Source of the DNA: Flagellimonas onchidii
Lineage (GTDB): Bacteria; Bacteroidota; Bacteroidia; Flavobacteriales; Flavobacteriaceae
Assembly: GCF_004804315.1 (NCBI RefSeq)
Contig: NZ_SRXX01000005.1
Location: 1 to 64,000, forward strand
Length of the DNA: 64,000 bases
Reading direction: 5' to 3'
Part shown: piece after piece, positions 57,688 through 64,000 of the stretch
How the letters are laid out: each line of letters begins with the position of its first letter
Position numbering within the stretch: the stretch's first letter is position 1
Made by a program: the position numbers and the translations under genes
The notes under the pieces: generated by a model
Seen by the model: only the letters and a program-made list of their open reading frames with translations
Database searches by the model: none
What the model was told of the DNA's origin: nothing

Positions 57688-59049
57688 ATGAAAAGTAGAT
57701 TATTTACACTACTGTTATTGGTGTGCGCGATGACGGTTTCAAATGCACAAATGCGTAAATGGACGTTACAAGAATGTGTCGAATACGCAGTAGAGAACAA
57801 TCTTAGCATTGAACAGTTTGAACTCGATTTGGAAAACGCTAAAATAGATAAGTCCGATGCATTGGGTAATATGCTGCCAAATTTAAATGCCTCTGCAGGA
57901 GGGTCTAAAAATACAGGATTTACCATTGTAAGTACATCAAACGTTCCGGCATTGGGGAATTCATCCAATGTTAGCGCAAATGGAGGTTTTAGTTCAAGCA
58001 TAACACTTTTTGATGGATTACGTAACGTCAAGCGCTTGCAGCGAGCCAAATTGAATAGGATAGCAAATCAGTATAGGTTGGATGATTTAAAAGATGATAT
58101 TCGTTTGAACGTGGCAAATGCTTATTTGCAAGTACTTTCCAATAAAGAACAATTAAAAACCTTTAAGGCGCAATTGGAGGTAACTGAGCAAGATTTAAAA
58201 CGAACCAAAGAGTTGGTGGAATCGGGGGTTTCTCCAAGAGGAGACTTATTGGAAATTGAAGCTACAGCGGCCAATCAAGAACAACAGGTCGTAAACGGAG
58301 AAGGTCTAGTGTTGATTTCAAGAGTAAGTCTGGCCCAATTGCTTCAAATCACCGATTATGAGAATTTTGATATAGCCGATGAGGAGTTCAATATTCCGCC
58401 ATCCGATATTTTAAGCAATTCTATGAAAGTGATTTTTGATAAGGCATTAAGTTATAGAAATGATATAAAACTATCAGAAACAAATGTGGAACTTGCTAAA
58501 AAAGACCTTCAGATTGCAAAGGGTGCCATGTATCCATCTATAAGTGGTAATTTCAATTATGGAACCAGATATTCCGATGCTACAGGGGAAGTCCCAGATG
58601 GTAGTGGGGGTACTTTCACCCCAGGGTTTAAAGATCAATTATGGATTTTTGATGGTGTTTCTTTTGGCGCCAGTCTCAATGTTCCAATCTTCAATGGATG
58701 GGGTACAAAAAATAATGTAAAGCGCTCTAAAATAAATCTGGAAAAAGCTAGACTGCAATTGGAACAGGATAAATTGGATTTAGAGACCAATATTCAACAG
58801 GCTTACGTAGATGTTACTACATTTTACAAGGCTTATGAAGCTGCCGAAAAAACGCTTGAGGCTAGGAGATTGGCTTATGATTATGCCAAAGAACGTTTTA
58901 ATGTGGGGTTGATGAACGCGTTCGATTTCAGTCAAGCACAATCTAGGGTTGACAATGCTGAAGCAGATGTTATCAGAACCAAATACGACTATATTTTTAG
59001 ATTGAAAATATTGGAGTTCTATTTTGGTATTCCGATTTCCCTAAATTAA
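57688..59049 (+). CDS. TolC-family outer-membrane efflux channel
   Basis: The 453-residue protein begins with a signal peptide (MKSRLFTLLLLVCAMTVSNA, then Q). Two repeats of the outer-membrane efflux protein family are visible: WTLQECVEYAVENNLSIEQF at the start of repeat one and YRNDIKLSETNVELAKKDLQIAKGAMYPSI at the start of repeat two, with LNVANAYLQVLSN and TNIQQAYVDVTTFYKAYEAA as long coiled-coil helices. It ends in IPISLN. It is the last gene of the locus and the only exit channel for both permease sets. Confidence 0.93.
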   Translation: MKSRLFTLLLLVCAMTVSNAQMRKWTLQECVEYAVENNLSIEQFELDLENAKIDKSDALGNMLPNLNASAGGSKNTGFTIVSTSNVPALGNSSNVSANGGFSSSITLFDGLRNVKRLQRAKLNRIANQYRLDDLKDDIRLNVANAYLQVLSNKEQLKTFKAQLEVTEQDLKRTKELVESGVSPRGDLLEIEATAANQEQQVVNGEGLVLISRVSLAQLLQITDYENFDIADEEFNIPPSDILSNSMKVIFDKALSYRNDIKLSETNVELAKKDLQIAKGAMYPSISGNFNYGTRYSDATGEVPDGSGGTFTPGFKDQLWIFDGVSFGASLNVPIFNGWGTKNNVKRSKINLEKARLQLEQDKLDLETNIQQAYVDVTTFYKAYEAAEKTLEARRLAYDYAKERFNVGLMNAFDFSQAQSRVDNAEADVIRTKYDYIFRLKILEFYFGIPISLN

Positions 59050-59287
59050 CTGGGTTAGACATAATAGATGTTTGTTTTTCAGTATCAAATCCTTGTAATT
59101 AAGGTAATTTGTCACTTTGGGCCTGCCTGACAGACGAGGTATTATCTTGAAAAAGAAGAAATGGAATTGCCGCAAGGTGTAAAGAAGCTACTTATCTGTT
59201 TATGTAAGATTCGATAGCTGATTTACTCTCCCGTAGTTGGCGAAGGCGAATGTAGGAAACTATGCATTTTACACTTCTAAGGGTGCA
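59050..59287. other. Intergenic region with short repeat-like sequence, no gene seen
   Basis: This 238-nt gap contains CCTGCCTGACAGACGAGG near 59123 and TTGGCGAAGGCGAATGTAGG near 59236, GC-richer than their surroundings and with the internal repeat GGCGAA. They may be remnants of dispersed repeats. No open frame of any length and no clear terminator were seen. Confidence 0.35.
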
Positions 59288-59512
59288 TTATTTTTCTCTT
59301 TGCTTCTCTATTTCAAGTAATTCAATAGCCTTTGATAATTCATTCTGAAGTTCGTCATAGCCTATAACTCTTCCAATTCCAGAAAGTTCCAAAAAGTGAT
59401 ACCTTAATTGTTGATATAGAGATTCTTTGATTTGGTTTTTAATTTGAATCACTTCTTCTGTTTGACTCATGCCTTCAAGTTGTTTGTAGGTCTTTAGTAG
59501 TTCTGTATTCAT
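59288..59512 (-). CDS. Small helical protein, third gene of the toxin-antitoxin module
   Basis: A 74-residue protein (MNTELLKTYKQLEGMSQTEE at the start) with heptad-like helices and no recognised domain. It has no signal peptide or membrane segment. It starts 10 nt after the antitoxin stop, in the same orientation, so it belongs to the operon. It could be a third partner or an unrelated passenger; function unknown. Confidence 0.6.
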   Translation of the reverse strand: MNTELLKTYKQLEGMSQTEEVIQIKNQIKESLYQQLRYHFLELSGIGRVIGYDELQNELSKAIELLEIEKQREK

Positions 59513-59521
59513 AAGTTTTAT

Positions 59522-59821
59522 TTATAAAAAGGTCAACCCTATTTTTCTCCCTAACCCTTGCTCAAATATTCGTATCAGAGTGGACAATTGGATATTTCCT
59601 TTAGCATTTTCTAATTTAGAGATATAACTTTTTTTTGTCCCTGCTTTTTCCGCTAATTGCTCTTGAGTTAAGTTCGCTTCTTTTCGAGCTTCTTTTAGCA
59701 TTTCGCTAACGATGAACATTTGGGAACCTTCTTCATATTTATTGCGGCTTTCCGTTCCAATTTTTCCGTGCTCTAATTCAATAAGCTCATCGAATGTTCT
59801 TATGTCCTGATACTTTTTCAT
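59522..59821 (-). CDS. XRE-type helix-turn-helix antitoxin (HigA-like)
   Basis: This 99-residue protein has a C-terminal XRE helix-turn-helix: LKEARKEANLTQEQLAEKAGTKKSYISKLEN near 42-72, followed by IQLSTLIRIFEQGLG. The N-terminal half (KKYQDIRTFDELIELEHG) is the usual antitoxin extension. It lies 5 nt after the toxin stop. In HigBA modules the toxin gene comes first, as here, and the antitoxin binds the promoter; a palindrome at 60159-60176 fits that. Confidence 0.88.
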   Translation of the reverse strand: MKKYQDIRTFDELIELEHGKIGTESRNKYEEGSQMFIVSEMLKEARKEANLTQEQLAEKAGTKKSYISKLENAKGNIQLSTLIRIFEQGLGRKIGLTFL

Positions 59822-59826
59822 GACTT

Positions 59827-60150
59827 TTATTTTTTTGAATTGAAATAATTTTTCATTAATCGTTCCGCTTTATCGATTTCCTTTTGTGTCTTTTTGTGGA
59901 AGCCATTGAAAAGAACCACAAGTTGTCCGTCATCGAAACAACAGAAAATCCGATAGATGTTCGATTGGTATTCCACTCGAATTTCATAAAGTCCCTTCGT
60001 TTCCGCTAAATGTTTCAGGAACTTTTCGGGAATCCGGTCAACCTGTTTTATCAGTTCGAAAACATATTGAATTTTTTCTTTGACTTTTCTATTCTGTTTT
60101 TGGTAGAATTCAATAAAGTGGTTTTCGTAAAAAATTATCTTTCTTGTCAC
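59827..60150 (-). CDS. RelE/HigB-superfamily toxin
   Basis: The 107-residue protein matches the phage-derived Gp49/HigB type: KIIFYENHFIEFYQKQNRKVKEKI, then LAETKGLYEIRVEYQSNIYRIFCCFDDGQLVVLFNGFHKKTQK, with the strand-rich core and FHKK near the C-terminus. Such toxins cleave mRNA on the ribosome. The start is GTG 60150, which coincides with the predicted transcription start. No ATG exists nearby. The base composition is AT-rich compared with neighbours, suggesting transfer. Confidence 0.88.
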   Translation of the reverse strand: MTRKIIFYENHFIEFYQKQNRKVKEKIQYVFELIKQVDRIPEKFLKHLAETKGLYEIRVEYQSNIYRIFCCFDDGQLVVLFNGFHKKTQKEIDKAERLMKNYFNSKK

Positions 60151-60154
60151 ATCA

Positions 60155-60185
60155 CAAAGTTATCTTTAAAGATAACATTTTCCAA
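60155..60185 (-). promoter_or_regulatory. Promoter and operator of the toxin-antitoxin module
   Basis: On the minus strand, TTG (60185-60183) and TAACTTTG (60162-60155) are separated by exactly 20 nt. A perfect 18-bp palindrome, GTTATCTTTAAAGATAAC (60159-60176), lies over the -7 element and spacer, so a bound antitoxin would block polymerase. The start would fall near 60150. Confidence 0.75.
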
Positions 60186-60240
60186 GTTTTTCGTGAAGTT
60201 TCTTGTAATGCAACCCAACATCCAACAACTACAAAACCCA

Positions 60241-60248
60241 TATCTTTG
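60241..60248 (+). promoter_or_regulatory. -7 element of tsaB
   Basis: TATCTTTG matches TAnnTTTG and includes the G of the in-frame GTG at 60248. Predicted start near 60254, 3 nt before the ATG at 60257. No clear -33. Confidence 0.55.
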
Positions 60249-60256
60249 TGGCTACT

Positions 60257-60934
60257 ATGACCAAAATATTAAACGTAGAGACTGCAACTACAAATTGTTC
60301 CGTAAGTATTTCAGAAGACAATAATATTGTTTGTCTGAAAGAGAATAATGCCATAAACTATTCCCATTCGGAACAATTACATGTTTTCATAAAGGAAGCT
60401 CTTGATGAGGCCTCCTTGTCTTTTTCAGATTTAGATGCCGTAGCGGTAAGTAAAGGTCCAGGGTCTTATACCGGACTTAGAATTGGTGTGTCGGCTGCGA
60501 AGGGCCTATGCTTTTCATTGGATCTGCCATTAATTGCCATACCTACATTGCAAAGTATGGCGCTTCAAGTTTCAAGTGAAGAAGGTGAAGTGATTATCCC
60601 TGTATTGGATGCGCGTAGAATGGAAGTGTATTCATGTGTGTTTGACAACGGTTTTCAGGAAATAAGAGAGACTAGAGCAGAGATAATTGATGAGGATTCT
60701 TTTCAAGAATATTCTTCTTTTAAGAAAGTACATATTGTTGGCAATGGAGCAGAAAAGTGCCAAGGGGTACTCTCACATGATAATTTTCAGTTTGATACTT
60801 CCATAGTTCCTTCGGCCAAAGAAATGGCAACTCTTTCCTTTGAACATTTCAAAGATGGTATTTTTGAAGATGTGGCCTACTTTGAACCTTATTACTTAAA
60901 GGATTTTGTCCTTCAAACCAAAAAGAAGCGCTAA
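60257..60934 (+). CDS. tsaB: tRNA threonylcarbamoyladenosine modification protein TsaB
   Basis: TsaB is the scaffold partner of TsaD in making t6A at position 37 of tRNAs. I start at ATG 60257 (225 residues) because the GTG at 60248 lies on the -7 element. The ASKHA fold is shown by ILNVETATTNCSVSI at the N-terminus, KGPGSYTGLRIGVSAAKGL near 66-84, LIAIPTLQSMA and PVLDARRMEVYSCVF. The protein ends with KDFVLQTKKKR. The stop overlaps the convergent mscS stop by 4 nt. Confidence 0.95.
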   Translation: MTKILNVETATTNCSVSISEDNNIVCLKENNAINYSHSEQLHVFIKEALDEASLSFSDLDAVAVSKGPGSYTGLRIGVSAAKGLCFSLDLPLIAIPTLQSMALQVSSEEGEVIIPVLDARRMEVYSCVFDNGFQEIRETRAEIIDEDSFQEYSSFKKVHIVGNGAEKCQGVLSHDNFQFDTSIVPSAKEMATLSFEHFKDGIFEDVAYFEPYYLKDFVLQTKKKR

Positions 60935-61755
60935 TCAGCTACTTCATGAACAACGCGTTGCGGGAATGGAATTTCAATTCCTGCCTGATCAAAACGTAAC
61001 TTGGTTTCTTCGATTACGTAGAAATGGGCTGGCCAAAACAAATCGTTTTGGGCCCAAAAACGCAAGGTGAGATTTACAGAACTGTCAGCTAATTCACCTA
61101 CATAAACCTCAGGAGCTGGCTCCTTTAAAATATCAGGGTTGTCTGCACAGATATGCAACAGAATTTCCTTGGCTTTTTTAATATCCGAGCCATAACCAAT
61201 CCCTACGTCAAACTTATCTCTACGTGTATTTTCCATGTTGTAGTTGACGATGCTTCCGTTAGAAAGTTGTCCGTTGGGAATAATAGCTATCTGATTTCCG
61301 AAAGTGTTGAGTTTGGTACTGAAAATGGTAATTTGTTTCACCGAACCTTCTACACCTTGGGCCGAAATCCAATCGCCTACCTTAAATGGTTTAAAAACCA
61401 GAATCAACACTCCACCGGCAAAATTAGCCAGGGAACCTTGTAAGGCTAAACCGATAGCTAACCCAGCAGCGCCAACCATGGCGATAAGCGATGAAGATTG
61501 CACTCCAAGTTCTGTTACTACCGCAACCACCAAAAGTACTTTCAGGCCAATGTTGATAAAACTTTGAAGAAAGCTCTCCAGAGTTTCATCATAGTCTTTT
61601 CGCTCGAAGAATTTATGGACCAAACGATTGATGATCCTAATTATCCATAGACCAACTACAAATATTACAACGGCCAAAATTAACTTGGGAAGGTAGTCCA
61701 AGAATATTCTGATAGCTTTTTCTAGCTGCTGCTCAAGATTCCAAAATTCTTCCAT
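60931..61755 (-). CDS. Small-conductance mechanosensitive channel (MscS family)
   Basis: The 274-residue protein follows the E. coli MscS plan: a membrane segment (about 20-42, LPKLILAVVIFVVGLWIIRI), further helices, and the pore-lining TM3 with AAGLAIGLALQGSLANFAGGVLIL near 93-116, then the cytoplasmic beta domain (VGDWISAQGVEGSVKQITIFST, FGNQIAIIPNG) and C-terminal alpha/beta domain ending EIPFPQRVVHEVAD. It releases solutes when the membrane is stretched. Confidence 0.95.
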   Translation of the reverse strand: MEEFWNLEQQLEKAIRIFLDYLPKLILAVVIFVVGLWIIRIINRLVHKFFERKDYDETLESFLQSFINIGLKVLLVVAVVTELGVQSSSLIAMVGAAGLAIGLALQGSLANFAGGVLILVFKPFKVGDWISAQGVEGSVKQITIFSTKLNTFGNQIAIIPNGQLSNGSIVNYNMENTRRDKFDVGIGYGSDIKKAKEILLHICADNPDILKEPAPEVYVGELADSSVNLTLRFWAQNDLFWPAHFYVIEETKLRFDQAGIEIPFPQRVVHEVAD

Positions 61756-61824
61756 TAGATTTAATTAAAGCACAAAGAAAAATCAAACCATTGTTTTTCA
61801 CAACTTGATCATATTAAAGTATAA

Positions 61825-63933
61825 TCAATTCTTCAGCTGTCCTAAAGCTTGTTGTGCAGAAGTTACAGGGAGTTTGCAAGCACCTTCAATACATACAAAA
61901 ACCAATGTTTGGCCTTCATTATATCGACTTTTCAATAGTTCTATATTACCTTCTTTTGGTGATCCGACCAAGATGCTGTTGGGAAGGTAATTACTGGCAA
62001 TTTCTTTCCCTAAATTTTTAAAGTTTTCACCGACTACCGCAATTTCATGGAAATTCTGGTTTTTATAAAGAACCAAATGAAGCCAATTGGTAAACCCTTG
62101 TGCACTTTCGTCAAAATCGACCTGTACATTTTTAACCATTTGTTCGGCCATTTCACCATAACCTTCCTCTGAAAACAACTTGTGGTACTTTAAAAGGTTC
62201 TTTGCCATTATGGAGTTGGAAGAAGAAATCTCCTTGTCGTAGGTTTCTATAGACTTTCTAATTAGCGAATTATCTTCATCTGAAGTATAAAAGAACATTC
62301 CCGATTCATCGTTAAAAAAATGATCTTTCGTATAATCCAGTAATTTTTTGCCAAGCATTAACCACTTTTCATCAAAAGTAACCTCATAAAGGGCAAGGTA
62401 GGCTTCTATAACAGTCGCATAGTCATCTAAAAATGCATTAATGCTGCTTTTACCTTCTTTGTGATTTCTAAAAAGGGAGGAGTCATTTTTGATTACCTCC
62501 TTTTCAATAAATGCAGCATTTTTAAGCGCTAGTTCTAGATATTCCTCATTTCCCAAATAGCGATAGGCATCAACAAGTCCCTTTAGCATTAAACCGTTCC
62601 AAGAGGTAAGAATTTTGTCATCCAACCTCGGTTTTGCTCGTTTTGCTCTCTCTTTTTTCAAGATGTTAAGAGACTGTTTCATTTTCTGTCTTAGGTCGGA
62701 TGGTTCAATGTTATGTTTTTGAGAAATTTCATCATCACTCTTATCTCGAATTAATACATAATTTCCATTTTCCCAGAGGCCATATGAATTGATGTTGAAA
62801 TAATCCTTGAAAATATCATAGTCAGCACCTAACAATTGTTTTAATTCTTCTTTTGTCCAGACGTAATAGGCACCTTCTTCCAATTCACCATGTTCATCTA
62901 AGCTGTCTGCATCCAAAGATGAGTAAAAACCACCGCTTTTATCCAGAAGCTCTTCCTTAACAAACTCAATGGTCTCTTCAACAACATTTTTATATAGATT
63001 ATTTTTTGTTACTGCATACGCTTTTGAGTAAAGGCTGGTGAGCTGTCCGTTGTCATATAGCATTTTTTCAAAATGGGGCACATGCCACTTGTTGTCGACC
63101 GCGTATCGCGAGAATCCACCGCCCACATGGTCGTACACTCCTCCATAGGCCATTCTGGTCAATGTGGTGCCTACCTGCTCCATTATTTCATCATTGTCAG
63201 TTGCCGTCGCATAATGCAATAAAAAGTCCCAATTATTGGGCATCATAAACTTTGGTGCCCGTTTGTATCCGCCTAAATAATTATCGAAATGTTTGGACCA
63301 ATTTGCCACAGCTTTTTCGAGTTGCTCCAAAGAGTAGGTGTCTGCATCTGCTTGGTTCTGTACTAAGTTGATGGCATTGATGCCGTTGGACAAATCCGTA
63401 GCAACCTGAACTATTCTTGGTTTATCTGTTTTGTAGAGTTCAACAAGTCGATTCAAGGATTTGATCCAGTTATCTTTTGGGACATACGTGGCTCCCCAAA
63501 AGGGCCTTCCATCTGGCAGGGCCACAATGTTCAATGGCCACCCTCCATTTCCAGACATCATCTGAATCGCATCCATATATATTTGATCCACATCAGGTCT
63601 TTCTTCCCTATCAATTTTAATATTGATGAAGTTTTCGTTCATCATTTTGGCCACTTCCTCGTCCTCAAAACACTCTTTTTCCATAACATGGCACCAATGA
63701 CAAGCTGCATAACCAATACTGATCAGAAGTGGTTTGTCCTCTTTTTTTGCCCGTTCAAGTACTTCAGGTTTCCATGCTTCCCAGTTTACGGGATTGTGGG
63801 CATGCTGTAATAAATAAGGACTGGTCTCATGGACCAGGGCATTGGTGTATTTGTGATTCACGTTTTTTGTTTTTTGGGTACATCCTTGAGTTAAGGAAAG
63901 TATAACCCATAAAATGGTAATTCTTTTGATCAT
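61825..63933 (-). CDS. Thioredoxin-like DUF255 lipoprotein (YyaL/spermatogenesis-associated protein 20 family)
   Basis: A 702-residue protein with lipoprotein signal (lipobox LTQGC, C18), so it sits on the periplasmic or outer membrane face. Residues 30-150 form the thioredoxin-like DUF255 domain with SPYLLQHAHNPVNWEAW, SIGYAACHWCHVMEKECFED (CxxC near 77-80) and DREERPDVDQIYM. Residues 200-620 are an alpha/alpha barrel like glycosidase folds (GGFSRYAVDNKWHVPHFEKMLYDNGQL near 265-290). The family's substrate is unknown. It runs in the same direction as mscS, with a 69-nt gap. Confidence 0.9.
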   Translation of the reverse strand: MIKRITILWVILSLTQGCTQKTKNVNHKYTNALVHETSPYLLQHAHNPVNWEAWKPEVLERAKKEDKPLLISIGYAACHWCHVMEKECFEDEEVAKMMNENFINIKIDREERPDVDQIYMDAIQMMSGNGGWPLNIVALPDGRPFWGATYVPKDNWIKSLNRLVELYKTDKPRIVQVATDLSNGINAINLVQNQADADTYSLEQLEKAVANWSKHFDNYLGGYKRAPKFMMPNNWDFLLHYATATDNDEIMEQVGTTLTRMAYGGVYDHVGGGFSRYAVDNKWHVPHFEKMLYDNGQLTSLYSKAYAVTKNNLYKNVVEETIEFVKEELLDKSGGFYSSLDADSLDEHGELEEGAYYVWTKEELKQLLGADYDIFKDYFNINSYGLWENGNYVLIRDKSDDEISQKHNIEPSDLRQKMKQSLNILKKERAKRAKPRLDDKILTSWNGLMLKGLVDAYRYLGNEEYLELALKNAAFIEKEVIKNDSSLFRNHKEGKSSINAFLDDYATVIEAYLALYEVTFDEKWLMLGKKLLDYTKDHFFNDESGMFFYTSDEDNSLIRKSIETYDKEISSSNSIMAKNLLKYHKLFSEEGYGEMAEQMVKNVQVDFDESAQGFTNWLHLVLYKNQNFHEIAVVGENFKNLGKEIASNYLPNSILVGSPKEGNIELLKSRYNEGQTLVFVCIEGACKLPVTSAQQALGQLKN

Positions 63934-63950
63934 AACAACATTTTAAGCAT

Positions 63951-63977
63951 AAAAAAAGCGCCCTCTCAAGGCGCTTT
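63951..63977 (-). terminator. Terminator for a minus-strand gene right of the window
   Basis: AAAGCGCC (63955-63962) pairs with GGCGCTTT (63970-63977). On the minus strand the hairpin is followed by TTTTTTT (63957-63951), so it would end a transcript coming from beyond position 64000. The plus strand has no T-run after it. Confidence 0.75.
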
Positions 63978-64000
63978 CATTTGCCCTTTCGATTATTTTA

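Overview
The window comes from a member of the Flavobacteriaceae (phylum Bacteroidota), probably a marine one. Supporting signs are an alternative complex III (ActA-F) joined to an aa3-type oxidase, the type IX secretion/gliding protein SprA in a maeB-ruvA-sprA-gcvH neighbourhood, promoters of the Bacteroidota form TTG-N20-TAnnTTTG, no visible Shine-Dalgarno sequences, and many beta-barrel proteins. A genus cannot be fixed from sequence reading alone; an Allomuricauda/Zobellia-like organism is only a guess.

Region 1 (1-4.3 kb) is accessory. It holds the 3' part of a large polymorphic-toxin-like gene whose last 11 codons and stop are made of a REP palindrome, then a RAYT (REP-associated transposase) lying between two inverted REP hairpins, the decayed start of another gene, and an outer-membrane beta-barrel gene. 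Region 2 (4.4-9.4 kb) is the housekeeping operon rimP-nusA-infB behind a leader with several hairpins, closed by a bidirectional terminator against a convergent SPOR-domain gene.

Region 3 (9.5-21.3 kb) is one long respiratory operon, actA-B-C-D-E-F-coxB-coxA. It encodes a quinol-oxidising complex III substitute and the two core subunits of the oxidase that accepts its electrons. Oddities are an extra haem domain on ActA, a helix-hairpin-helix tail on ActC, and histidine-rich segments on ActF and CoxA. The rest of the oxidase kit lies at 44.1-49.4 kb: haem O synthase, two subunit-III proteins, subunit IV, a cysteine-free thioredoxin-fold protein overlapping SCO1, a DUF420 membrane protein and a 70-residue CxxC protein.

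Region 4 (21.4-33.7 kb) carries a DUF2807 protein, an acyl-CoA oxidase-like protein, ruvB-queG, a small disaccharide module (LacI regulator, GH13 sucrose phosphorylase, MFS sugar transporter) with a perfect LacI-type operator, and maeB-ruvA. Region 5 (33.7-44.0 kb) holds sprA (2375 codons), gcvH, a VanZ-like gene, tonB, a SnoaL-like gene and a metallo-beta-lactamase-fold enzyme.

Region 6 (49.5-59.0 kb) is an eight-gene efflux locus built from two paralogous permease-permease-adaptor sets sharing one ATPase and one TolC-like channel. Region 7 (59.1-64 kb) has a HigBA-like toxin-antitoxin module with a third small gene, a promoter containing a perfect palindrome and a nearly leaderless start, followed by tsaB, a small MscS channel and a DUF255 thioredoxin-like lipoprotein. 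No tRNA, rRNA, CRISPR array or prophage was seen.
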